Assembly (NCBI GenBank): GCA_043101635.1
Contig: JBICIE010000293.1
Coordinates: 1 to 8,954 of the forward strand
DNA length: 8,954 nucleotides
From: CAYMJK01 sp043101635
Lineage (GTDB): Bacteria; Planctomycetota; Phycisphaerae; Phycisphaerales; UBA1924
Reading direction: 5' to 3'
In this document: positions 1 to 5,851 of the stretch, piece by piece
Position numbering within the stretch: the stretch's first letter is position 1
Layout of the letters: each line of letters begins with the position of its first letter
Made by a program: the position numbers and the translations under genes
The notes under the pieces: generated by a model
Seen by the model: the letters and a program-made list of their open reading frames with translations, nothing else
Databases searched by the model: none
Told to the model about the DNA's origin: nothing

Positions 1-171
1 GGCGGCCTGACCACGGCGACGCTCCTCACCCTGCTGGTGGTGCCGGTGCTCTACACGCTGTTCGACGACGCGCGCGAGGCGTTCGGGGCGGCGGTGCGGC
101 GGGGGTGGGGGCGGGGCGGTGCGGGGGGGGCGGGGGGAACATCGCGCGGAAGGGCGATGCAACGGGGGTGA
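1..171 (+). CDS. RND-family efflux transporter, C-terminal fragment
   Basis: Only the last 56 codons are inside the window. They begin with GGLTTATLLTLLVVPVLYTL, the hydrophobic end of the last transmembrane helix of RND inner-membrane pumps (AcrB/MdtB/HAE1 type); the Gly-Gly start and the VVPVLYTLFD finish are typical of that family. Such pumps use the proton gradient to export drugs, solvents or metals through a periplasmic adaptor and an outer-membrane channel. The cytoplasmic tail (about residues 24-56) is Gly/Arg-rich and low-complexity, matching the G-rich DNA that begins here. The substrate cannot be told from this fragment, and no partner gene follows. The stop is TGA at 169-171. Family assignment is fairly secure; whether the pump is drug- or metal-type is unknown. 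Confidence 0.85.
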   Translation, partial: GGLTTATLLTLLVVPVLYTLFDDAREAFGAAVRRGWGRGGAGGAGGTSRGRAMQRG

Positions 172-318
172 CCGTTGGTGTGGATGTGGTCGGTCAGGGT
201 GGGCATGGGTCGGGCTCGGGGGACGTTGTGGGCCTCTACCCATGGGCGGCGGGACGGGTTTGGGCGCGCGATGGCGGCAGGCGCCGCTTCGGGGCGGGGC
301 GGCGGGCGGGGGAAAATT

Positions 319-404
319 GGGGTTTGGGGGCTGGGAAGGGGGGTTTAAGGGGGATGGACTTTTCCTGGGTGGGGGGGTGAGTTGGGGTGGGATTGGGGCT
401 GGGG
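319..404 (+). repeat. G-tract cluster with G-quadruplex potential
   Basis: Eleven runs of three or more G occur in 86 bases: 319-322, 326-330, 333-335, 338-343, 349-353, 367-369, 371-377, 384-387, 389-391, 395-398 and 401-404. Most are separated by loops of one to five bases. Within 319-353 five tracts satisfy the usual G3+N1-7 rule for an intramolecular G-quadruplex. Folding in the cell is inferred, not seen. Confidence 0.6.
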
Positions 405-579
405 TGCGCGCGCAAAGGGCGCGGGTCGGTGGCGCGAGATCCTGCTATGGCTTTGTGCGCCCTCGGCCTTCAGCGCATCAACCAAGAGCTTGTCGTGGTG
501 GACGCGGGGTGCGCTGATTGGCCGGCGCGCGCAGCGACCGCGGTGTGCGCATGGGGAAGCCTCCTGGCGGGAGGAAGAG

Positions 580-596
580 CCCCCACGGAGTGGGGG
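580..596 (-). terminator. Hairpin downstream of ald
   Basis: CCCCCAC (580-586), loop GGA, GTGGGGG (590-596) make a perfect 7-bp stem. On the minus strand it starts about 42 nt after the ald stop. A second, weaker stem, CCTCC (560-564) with GGAGG (570-574), follows. There is no T-tract, so this is not a classical intrinsic terminator. It could protect an RNA 3' end or assist Rho-dependent termination in the C-rich sequence beyond it. Confidence 0.4.
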
Positions 597-637
597 GTAC
601 CCGGTCACGGCGCGCGCGGGAGGCGACAGCGCTGCGA

Positions 638-1750
638 TCAGACCCGCGCAAGCTCCAGATCATGGGCCTCGGCCACGGGGCCGTTGAGCAGGCGGCCATC
701 GTCGGCGTTGATGGCCATGGCGAAGCCGGCATCCTTCTTGGCCAGGGCGTGCGGGCCCTCGTTGGCGAGGCGGATGACCCAGCGGAGCGTGGCGTTGGTC
801 AGCGCGTGGGTGCTGGTGCGGGCCACGGCGCCGGGCATGTTGCCGACGCAGTAGTGCACGACGCCATCGATGATGTAGGTGGGCGAGCCGTGCGTGGTGA
901 CCTTGCTGGTCTCGACGCAGCCGCCCTGGTCGATGGAGACATCCACGATCACGGCGCCGTCCTTCATGACCTTCAGGTCCTCGCGGGTGACGAGGTGCGG
1001 GGCCTTGGCGCCGGGCAGCAGCACCGCGCCGATCACGAGGTCGGCCCAGGGCAGGTAGTGGCGGATGGCGTGGGGCTCGGAGTAGATGGTGGTGACGTTG
1101 TCGGACATGACATCCTCGAGGTAGCGCATGCGCTCGAGGTCGACATCCATGATGATGACATCGGCGCCCATGCCGGCGGCGATCTTGGCGGCGTTGGCGC
1201 CGACGACGCCGCCGCCGAGGACGAGCACCTTGCCGGGGTCAACACCGGGGACGCCGCCGAGCAGCACGCCGCGGCCCTGCTGGGGCCGCTCGAGGTACTT
1301 GGCGCCCTCCTGGGTGGCCATGCGTCCGGCGATCTCGCTCATGGGGGTGAGCAGGGGGAGGGTCGGGCGGCCGCCGTGACCTGGCGCCTCCAGCGTCTCG
1401 TAGGCGACGGCGCAGATCTTGCGATCCAGGCAGGCGAGCGTGAGTTCGCGGTCGGCGGCGAAGTGGAAGTAGGTGAACACCACCTGCCCTTCGCGCATCA
1501 GCGGCCACTCCTGTGGCTGCGGCTCCTTGACCTTGACGATCATGTCGGCCCGGGACCAGACTTCTTCGGCGGTGGGCACGATCTCGGCGCCGACATCGGT
1601 GTAGGCGGCATCCTCGTAGCCGGCGCCGGCGCCGGCGCCGGACTCGACGACGACCCTGTGGCCGGCCCGGGCGAGCAGTTCGGCGCCCACGGGAAGCAGG
1701 CCCACCCGATACTCGTCCGACTTCACCTCTCGTGGCGCTCCGACGATCAT
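638..1750 (-). CDS. ald: Alanine dehydrogenase
   Basis: This 370-residue protein has the family's usual length (about 370). It catalyses NAD-dependent oxidative deamination of L-alanine to pyruvate and ammonia, and the reverse reaction, in the cytoplasm. The N-terminus MIVGAPREVK is typical. Residues matching the described active site sit at the expected numbers: R15, K75, H96 (in FTYFHFAAD) and D270 (in IVDVSIDQGG). The Rossmann nucleotide loop is GGGVVGANAA at 179-188, with D202 placed to bind the NAD ribose. The start at 1750 is chosen because a GGAG (1758-1761, minus strand) lies 7 nt upstream and the protein then begins like its relatives; the open frame continues upstream to 1885 but adds no conserved residues. 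It is divergent from the gene at 1906 and appears monocistronic. Nothing suggests inactivation. A role in alanine use or nitrogen/redox balance is known for the family; physiology here is inferred. Confidence 0.96.
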   Translation of the reverse strand: MIVGAPREVKSDEYRVGLLPVGAELLARAGHRVVVESGAGAGAGYEDAAYTDVGAEIVPTAEEVWSRADMIVKVKEPQPQEWPLMREGQVVFTYFHFAADRELTLACLDRKICAVAYETLEAPGHGGRPTLPLLTPMSEIAGRMATQEGAKYLERPQQGRGVLLGGVPGVDPGKVLVLGGGVVGANAAKIAAGMGADVIIMDVDLERMRYLEDVMSDNVTTIYSEPHAIRHYLPWADLVIGAVLLPGAKAPHLVTREDLKVMKDGAVIVDVSIDQGGCVETSKVTTHGSPTYIIDGVVHYCVGNMPGAVARTSTHALTNATLRWVIRLANEGPHALAKKDAGFAMAINADDGRLLNGPVAEAHDLELARV

Positions 1751-1803
1751 GACTGCACTCCTTGTTCGGAGGCCGAGCAGGCTGCTGGGGCCATCCGGTC
1801 CCC

Positions 1804-1809
1804 ATTGTA
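1804..1809 (-). promoter_or_regulatory. Candidate -10 element for ald
   Basis: On the minus strand the bases read TACAAT, five of six matches to the sigma-70 -10 consensus, in an otherwise GC-rich 155-bp divergent gap. A start site near 1797 would give a leader of about 47 nt ending in the GGAG ribosome site. No good -35 hexamer is seen 16-19 bp upstream, so the call is tentative. Confidence 0.35.
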
Positions 1810-1905
1810 AGGCTGCAGCGGCTCTGGCGACGGCTGGCGGGCCCGGCGGGGCGGCTAGGATCCCCGCCTGTCGAGGCCTGAGCACGGTCCCGGCCCGGAG
1901 CCATC

Positions 1906-3459
1906 ATGATGCGACTGAACCGACTGCTGTCGTGCCTGCTTCCCGCACTGGTGTGCGCGCTGGCCGCGCCCGGCCCGGCGCGGGCCGACGAGTTTGTGGA
2001 CCGTGTCAACGCGATGTTCGACGACATCCGGCCCTCGGAGCGGTCCGACCGGATTTTGCTGCCGGCGCTCGCCGGGATGGAGGCGCCGCCGGCGGCCATC
2101 GGCGAGCCGCTGGCGGCCCGTCTGCTCACGGTGGACTCGGCCGACTACGAGGCCGCCGAGTCGTGGTGCATGGCGCCGTCGCAGCGGGCCGTGCTCGAGG
2201 CCCTGGAGCGAGCCACGGTCGAGGATGTCGCGATGGCCTTCGGCCAGCGCTACGGCGCCGAGGACTTCGAGGATGTGCGTCTGGGGCTGTACACGGAACT
2301 CGGCGATCCGCCGCTGCTGTCGGCGGCCGAGCACCTGTACCTGCCGGCGATGGACAATCTGGCCATCCTTGTCAATGTCGAGGCGGCGCGGCTGCTGGGC
2401 GCCGGCGACCCCGGCGCGGCCATCGATCTGCTGATCGATCTGGCGCTGCTTGGCCGGCAGATGAGCGAGCGGGCCTTCTACGAGGAGGTCTTCTGGGGCA
2501 TGCGGACGATCTTCGACGCCCTGGTGCGGATACGCGACATCGCCTACCAGGACTTCAACTCCGGGGCTCCGGCGCTCAGCGGGGCCCGCTGCGCCGAACT
2601 GGTCGAGCGCCTGGATCCGAATCGCGGCTCGATGCGATACGAGCGCATCCGCCTGCCTGTGGGCGACTTCATCGGGGCCCAGCAGGTCGTTGCGGCGACG
2701 TTCACCGCGCGGGGGGGGCCCAACAGCCAGTTCGGACCGATTCTCGCCTCGATCTCCAAGGGTGATCGCCCGCTGCGGCTGTTCGGCGAGGCGGCCCGCT
2801 GGAACGCCGCCGCGGCAAGCCACGCCGATGTCTTCCAGACGCGCGAGGCGCTCGAGGATGTCTTTGCCGACTTCGAGGCTCGCTGGCAGCTTGACTACTT
2901 CGATCCGATGCTGGCTCTGACCCCGGACTACCGCAAGCTGGACCCGATGGAGCACGCGGTCATCCTGGCGACGATCCCGGATATGGGGCCGCTGTTCGTG
3001 GAGCGGCAGGCCCTGCGCACGGAACTGGTGGGGACGCGCACGGCGCTGGCGGTGCTCGGCTACACGCTCGACACGCGCAGCCTGCCGATCACGATCGCCA
3101 GCGCGCGGCCGCGGTACATCCCGGCGCTGGAGGCGGATCCGTACAACGAACTGGGCCGGTCGGTCGGACGCGGACGCGAGCTTCAGTACTTCGTGCCGTC
3201 GCGCGACCTGCCGGTGGATCCGCAGGTGGGGCCGCAGCCGTACGCGATCGATGTCGTGATCCGCGATGGCGAGAACTTCCAGGCGCCGATCGGGCTCGAC
3301 GAGTTCGTCATCTACTCTGTCGGTCCGGACAACGAGGAGGGCTGGGCCCGGCAGGTCAGCGAGGAGATGCGCGAGCAGTTCGTCGGCGACTACCTGATCT
3401 GGCCGCCCATCCTGAGCCTGCACCGTCAGCACCTGCGCGACACCGGGCAGTTCCGTTGA
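1906..3459 (+). CDS. Exported protein of unknown function
   Basis: I do not recognise a named family in this 517-residue protein. Residues 1-27 form a classical signal peptide: basic MMRLNR, a hydrophobic core, and a likely cleavage after ARA (27/28), so it should leave the cytoplasm. Residues about 138-190 are helical, with a pattern of an aliphatic helix, a GDPGAA turn and another helix, resembling TPR-like pairs in exported planctomycete proteins. Near the C-terminus, YIPALEADPYN precedes FVIYSVGPD (467-475). This resembles the end of pseudopilin-like planctomycete proteins (a YIP..DP[YF] segment, then YSVGPDG). No catalytic motif, CXXCH or lipobox is seen. GGAG (1897-1900) lies 5 nt before the first ATG; a second in-frame ATG follows at once. 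The gene is divergent from ald and 94 bp upstream of trxB. The coding call is strong; the function is open. Confidence 0.85.
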   Translation: MMRLNRLLSCLLPALVCALAAPGPARADEFVDRVNAMFDDIRPSERSDRILLPALAGMEAPPAAIGEPLAARLLTVDSADYEAAESWCMAPSQRAVLEALERATVEDVAMAFGQRYGAEDFEDVRLGLYTELGDPPLLSAAEHLYLPAMDNLAILVNVEAARLLGAGDPGAAIDLLIDLALLGRQMSERAFYEEVFWGMRTIFDALVRIRDIAYQDFNSGAPALSGARCAELVERLDPNRGSMRYERIRLPVGDFIGAQQVVAATFTARGGPNSQFGPILASISKGDRPLRLFGEAARWNAAAASHADVFQTREALEDVFADFEARWQLDYFDPMLALTPDYRKLDPMEHAVILATIPDMGPLFVERQALRTELVGTRTALAVLGYTLDTRSLPITIASARPRYIPALEADPYNELGRSVGRGRELQYFVPSRDLPVDPQVGPQPYAIDVVIRDGENFQAPIGLDEFVIYSVGPDNEEGWARQVSEEMREQFVGDYLIWPPILSLHRQHLRDTGQFR

Positions 3460-3480
3460 GGCTGGAATAGCCCTGCGGAG

Positions 3481-3499
3481 GTGGCGGTTGGCCCGCCAC
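3481..3499 (+). terminator. Hairpin between the exported-protein gene and trxB
   Basis: GTGGCGG (3481-3487), loop TTGGC, CCGCCAC (3493-3499) form a perfect 7-bp stem 21 nt after the stop codon at 3459. No T-tract follows, so termination strength is uncertain. It may separate this transcript from trxB. Confidence 0.35.
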
Positions 3500-3510
3500 C
3501 GGTCGCACAC

Positions 3511-3547
3511 ACTGGCCACATGAACTGGCCGCACGCATCTGGCCGCA
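3511..3547 (+). repeat. Three short direct repeats upstream of trxB
   Basis: ACTGGCCACA (3511-3520), ACTGGCCGCA (3524-3533) and TCTGGCCGCA (3538-3547) are near-identical 10-mers spaced 13 and 14 bp apart, ending 6 bp before the trxB ATG. They could be a binding array for a regulator or chance in GC-rich DNA. The position, over the expected ribosome site, is unusual. Confidence 0.35.
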
Positions 3548-3553
3548 CCAATC

Positions 3554-4531
3554 ATGGCAGAAGACACCAGCAAGCTCGTGATCATCGGCTCCGGCCCCGC
3601 GGGGTGGACCGCCGCCATATATGCCGCGCGGGCCCAGCTCGACCCTGTGGTCTACGTGGGCGTGCCCAAGCAGGACCCCGGTCCCGTTCTTCCCGGCGGC
3701 CAGTTGATGCTGACGACGGATGTCGAGAACTACCCCGGCTTCCCCGAGGGCGTCGCCGGTCCGGAGATGATGGAGCTGTTCCAGCGTCAGGCGGAGCGCT
3801 TCGGCACGAAGATCATCGGCGCCGACATCCGGCGCTGCGACTTCAGCAGGCGCCCGTTCGAACTGCACACCAGTGACGACACGGTCGTCAAGGCCCACGC
3901 GGTGATCATCGCCACCGGCGCCACCGCCAACTGGATCGGGCTCGAAAACGAGTTGCGACTGGCCCAGATCGGCGGCGGCGTCAGCGCCTGCGCTGTCTGC
4001 GACGGGGCGCTGCCGATGTTCCGCGACCAGCCGCTGGCGGTGGTCGGCGGCGGCGACACGGCGATGGAGGAGGCGACGTATCTGACCAAGTTCGCCTCCA
4101 AGGTCTACATCATCCACCGGCGCGATGAACTGCGGGCCAGCCGCATCATGCAGGAGCGCCTGCTGAGCAAGCCCAACGCCGAGGTGCTGTGGAACAAGGT
4201 GGTCGTCGATGTGCTCGGCGACGAGAAGACCACTGGCGTGCGACTCAAGGACACCCGCACCGGGGCCGAGTCGACGCTCGACATCAAGGGCCTGTTCATC
4301 GCCATCGGGCACACCCCGGCGACGCGCTTCCTGGAGGGCTCGGGCGTGGCGCTGGACGACAAGCGGTACATCGCGCTGAACACACGCAGCAGCGAGACGA
4401 ACATCGAGGGTGTCTTCGCGGCGGGGGACGTGGCCGACGCTCATTATCGCCAGGCCGTCACCGCTGCCGGCATGGGCTGCCAGGCGGCCCTGGACGCGGA
4501 GCGCTGGCTGAACGCCCGGGGCCTCACCTAG
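3554..4531 (+). CDS. trxB: Thioredoxin reductase (NADPH, low-Mr type)
   Basis: This 325-residue cytoplasmic flavoprotein passes electrons from NADPH through FAD and a redox-active disulfide to thioredoxin. Features in order: FAD-binding GSGPAG (12-17); GGQ followed by TTDVENYPGFPEG, conserved in the family; catalytic cysteines in CAVCDG (C146, C149); NADPH loop GGGDTAMEEA (from 165); HRR (188-190), which selects NADPH over NADH; and the C-terminal FAD motif GVFAAGDVAD. The CAVCDGALPMFR...AMEEATYLTKF...IIHRRDELRAS string resembles plant and fungal NADPH-thioredoxin reductases more than the E. coli enzyme, which has CATCDG. The start is fixed by an in-frame TGA at 3521 and the first ATG at 3554. 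No Shine-Dalgarno sequence is visible, so initiation may be weak or leaderless. A tRNA gene begins 19 bp after the TAG stop. No thioredoxin gene is in the window. Confidence 0.96.
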   Translation: MAEDTSKLVIIGSGPAGWTAAIYAARAQLDPVVYVGVPKQDPGPVLPGGQLMLTTDVENYPGFPEGVAGPEMMELFQRQAERFGTKIIGADIRRCDFSRRPFELHTSDDTVVKAHAVIIATGATANWIGLENELRLAQIGGGVSACAVCDGALPMFRDQPLAVVGGGDTAMEEATYLTKFASKVYIIHRRDELRASRIMQERLLSKPNAEVLWNKVVVDVLGDEKTTGVRLKDTRTGAESTLDIKGLFIAIGHTPATRFLEGSGVALDDKRYIALNTRSSETNIEGVFAAGDVADAHYRQAVTAAGMGCQAALDAERWLNARGLT

Positions 4532-4550
4532 GCTCAAGGCGCAGTGCGCG

Positions 4551-4623
4551 GGCCCCGTAGCTCAGCGGTTAGAGCAGGCGACTCATAATCGCTCGGTCGC
4601 TGGTTCGAATCCAGCCGGGGCCA
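4551..4623 (+). tRNA. trnI: tRNA-Ile2 (anticodon CAU, lysidine-type)
   Basis: The 73 bases fold fully. The acceptor GGCCCCG pairs perfectly with CGGGGCC, with discriminator A at 4623. The D arm is GCTC/GAGC. The anticodon stem GGCGA/TCGCT closes the loop CTCATAA, with CAU at 4584-4586. The T arm is GCTGG-TTCGAAT-CCAGC. Although CAU could mean methionine, the sequence nearly matches E. coli tRNA-Ile2 (ileX) as I recall it, including the GGCGACUCAUAAUCGCU arm and the short D loop. So it should be the isoleucine tRNA whose C34 is changed to lysidine by TilS to read AUA. CCA is not encoded. With only 19 bp after trxB it may be processed from the trxB transcript. Its 3' half is duplicated 280 bp downstream. 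Confidence 0.95.
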
Positions 4624-4629
4624 GTTCTG
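4582..4629 (+). repeat. att-like direct repeat, copy 1 (in the tRNA)
   Basis: This copy runs from C32 of the tRNA anticodon loop through the discriminator base plus six bases. It matches 4862-4909 at 47 of 48 positions, with an unbroken identity of 41 bp from 4589. Tyrosine-recombinase elements commonly recombine at the anticodon loop and restore the tRNA 3' end, so this is where an attL would be expected. Confidence 0.75.
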
Positions 4630-4861
4630 GCTGGGAATACGCGCCTCACGCGCTCGTGCAGGTCAGGGGCGCGGCTTCAAATGAACGAATTTCTCAGCGT
4701 AGATCGCCACGCCGTGCGCCACAATTTCTCCGGTTGCTCCGGGCTGCCTTTGCCTCCGCAGAGACTTCCCGCGTCGGTACTCCTACCACGGCGCCTACCA
4801 ACTGTGGGGCCGCGGCGCAACCCGCTGTGGCGCAAGTACCTACGCTGAGCCGCCCATTCGC
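4630..4861. mobile_element. Possible remnant of a tRNA-integrated element
   Basis: These 232 bp lie between the two copies of the tRNA 3'-half repeat. G+C is lower than in the surrounding genes; 4681-4740 is only 33 of 60 by hand count, against 46 of 60 in a trxB stretch. No integrase, excisionase or other recognisable gene remains. The only small frame with a sensible start is ATG 4681 to TGA 4846-4848 (55 codons, beginning MNEFLSVDRHAVRHNF). It has no good ribosome site and no convincing homology. A large imperfect inverted repeat fills 4771-4845. The segment could be a deleted integrative element or a very small cassette. Element status is inferred only from the flanking repeats. Confidence 0.45.
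4771..4845. repeat. Imperfect 23-bp inverted repeat (long hairpin)
   Basis: The arms 4771-4793 and 4823-4845 are complementary at 17 of 23 positions, with two more G-U wobbles if transcribed. Both ends are tight: GCGTcGGTACT pairs with AGTACCtACGC with one mismatch. The loop is 29 nt and can form inner GCGCC/GGCGC pairs. It sits wholly inside the segment between the tRNA repeats. Possible roles are a structured RNA, a recombination site or a terminator; none is established. No integron attC core (GTTRRRY) is seen. Confidence 0.5.
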
Positions 4862-4909
4862 CTCATAGTCGCTCGGTCGCTGGTTCGAATCCAGCCGGGG
4901 CCAGTTCTG
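4862..4909 (+). repeat. att-like direct repeat, copy 2 (orphan tRNA 3' half)
   Basis: This is a second copy of the tRNA anticodon loop, T arm and acceptor 3' strand, plus six bases. It differs from the tRNA gene only at 4868 (G for A, position 38). It lacks a 5' half, so it is not a functional tRNA. In the usual integration model this would be the displaced original 3' end (attR). Confidence 0.75.
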
Positions 4910-4914
4910 CTCGG

Positions 4915-4929
4915 GCCCGCGAGGCGGGC
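4915..4929. terminator. Hairpin between the tRNA locus and the cytochrome gene
   Basis: GCCCGC (4915-4920), loop GAG, GCGGGC (4924-4929) form a perfect 6-bp stem 10 bp past the cytochrome stop codon. It lies between convergent transcripts and could serve both. No T-tract is present on either strand. Confidence 0.4.
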
Positions 4930-4939
4930 GCTGGTCGCA

Positions 4940-5743
4940 TCAGTACTCGTGGCACGACAGGCAGAGCGCGCTGGCGGTGTTGTCCATCACCAGCATGTCA
5001 TCGCGGTCCGAGTACGGGCTGTGGCAGGTCCCGCAGCCGACGGCGCCGGCGAACAGCCGGATGCGATCGTCGACCAGGTGCTGTGGGACCAGCGGCGGCC
5101 CGTCGCCGTGCCGTCCGCGCAGGTAGCGGATGCCGACGGGGTGCTCGCGCTGCGCCTGATCCGCGGCGACGTCGATCGCAACCGAGCCATCGTGGCATGA
5201 CAGGCATCGGCGCGTCTCGGTGTCGTCGAGCTGATCGGCGCTGCCGCGGGCGCGATCGCCAGGCCAGGCCAGATGGGCCCGAGGGGCGATGGCGGCGCGG
5301 TCGTGCGCTGCGCTCGCGGGCGCTGCCTGATGGCACTGGTCGCACCAGGCGGCTCCGGATCCTGTGCCGCGCAGGGAGGCGGAGATCTGCTGGCGGGCGG
5401 CGCCGTGACCGGCGGTGTCGAGCTCATGACAGGTCAGGCAGGTCATCCGTCCGTCTTCCAGCGGGAGTCCGGCGGGGACGGACATCGAGGGCGCGACATC
5501 GACGGGATGCGACAGGGCCGGCTCGACCAGGTGACAGGCCGTGCAGCGCGCCACGCTGGAGCGGGCGTGACCACGATCGGGCGTTCTGGGGTCGGCGGCG
5601 TCGATGGCCTCGGCGAGGCCGGCGCCGGCGCGCATGGACGTCGCCCCCACCAGCACGCCGGCCCACGCCGCGGCAGCGCCCAGCGTCAGGCCGATCCGTC
5701 CCCGCCCCCTCCGTCGCGTGGTCCCCTGCATGGCCCGGATCAT
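4940..5743 (-). CDS. Hexaheme c-type cytochrome, doubled-CXXCH type
   Basis: This 267-residue exported protein carries six CXXCH haem-attachment motifs: CTACH (67-71), CLTCH (102-106), CDQCH (134-138), CLSCH (180-184), CGTCH (237-241) and CLSCH (261-265), the last two residues from the C-terminus. The N-terminus has a basic region (TRRRGRGR, 9-16) and a hydrophobic stretch (17-34), giving a signal peptide or anchor, as required for periplasmic haem attachment. After the first motif, SHPV and a MTCLTCHE segment match doubled-CXXCH proteins, which move electrons in respiration, often with oxidoreductases. Extra histidines (H79, H113, H147, H157, H201, H222) could be distal ligands. No partner enzyme or maturation gene adjoins it. 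The start is uncertain: ATG at 5743 or 5731, neither with a clear ribosome site. The redox partner cannot be told from sequence. The gene is divergent from hpt. Confidence 0.9.
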   Translation of the reverse strand: MIRAMQGTTRRRGRGRIGLTLGAAAAWAGVLVGATSMRAGAGLAEAIDAADPRTPDRGHARSSVARCTACHLVEPALSHPVDVAPSMSVPAGLPLEDGRMTCLTCHELDTAGHGAARQQISASLRGTGSGAAWCDQCHQAAPASAAHDRAAIAPRAHLAWPGDRARGSADQLDDTETRRCLSCHDGSVAIDVAADQAQREHPVGIRYLRGRHGDGPPLVPQHLVDDRIRLFAGAVGCGTCHSPYSDRDDMLVMDNTASALCLSCHEY

Positions 5744-5851
5744 CGTCGCGGGGCTGGCCGAGCTTCACAGGGGGGATGGCGGGCCGGGCCGGTCATGACG
5801 ATGGCGCCCGTCAGGCGGCCGGCCGGCACTTAGTAGACGCTACCCTCGATC
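5744..5851. promoter_or_regulatory. Divergent cytochrome/hpt control region
   Basis: This 108-bp gap must hold promoters for both divergent genes. Seen in it are an interrupted inverted repeat TGACG (5796-5800) / CGTCA (5809-5813), the palindrome GGCCGGCC (5817-5824), and one less GC-rich patch, CTTAGTAGACGCTACCCT (5829-5846), just before the hpt start. No strong -35/-10 pair can be named. An operator role for the inverted repeat is only possible. Confidence 0.3.

Larger units (their letters stand above)
172..637. other. G-skewed convergent intergenic region
   Basis: These 466 bp lie between the ends of two convergent genes (RND pump and ald). I see no credible gene here: open frames on both strands are Gly/Arg/Pro-rich and show no family motif. 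The plus strand is very G-rich. By hand count, 311-400 contains 50 G and 5 C. Two hairpin-forming sequences (560-574 and 580-596) lie just beyond the ald stop. A ready reading is that the region ends both transcripts. A minus-strand transcript running out of ald would be C-rich and G-poor, as Rho prefers. A plus-strand transcript running out of the pump gene would be packed with G-tracts. Confidence 0.6.

Noticed and set aside
345..608. Minus-strand frame with a protein-like stretch HHDKLLVDALKAEG
   Set aside because: The stretch is short, the rest is low-complexity Pro/Arg/Ser, and no family match is apparent.
1619..1641. GCCGGC-type repeats within ald as a regulatory or REP element
   Set aside because: They encode the Gly/Ala loop after VVVES in the normal ald frame and are explained by codon bias.
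518..1810. A 430-codon open frame on the plus strand across ald
   Set aside because: It is antisense to a clear alanine dehydrogenase, is rich in Gly/Ala/Asp/His and carries no motif. Long antisense frames are common in GC-rich DNA.
1855..3618. A 587-codon open frame on the minus strand
   Set aside because: It mirrors the exported-protein gene, is dominated by Arg/Gln/His and has no domain or ribosome site. The plus-strand gene has a signal peptide and a GGAG.
4551..4623. Elongator or initiator tRNA-Met because of the CAU anticodon
   Set aside because: The acceptor, anticodon arm and short D loop match the tRNA-Ile2 pattern, and the initiator hallmarks (unpaired position 1, three GC pairs next to the anticodon loop) are absent.
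4771..4845. Integron attC site
   Set aside because: No GTTRRRY core, no integron integrase and no cassette array are present.
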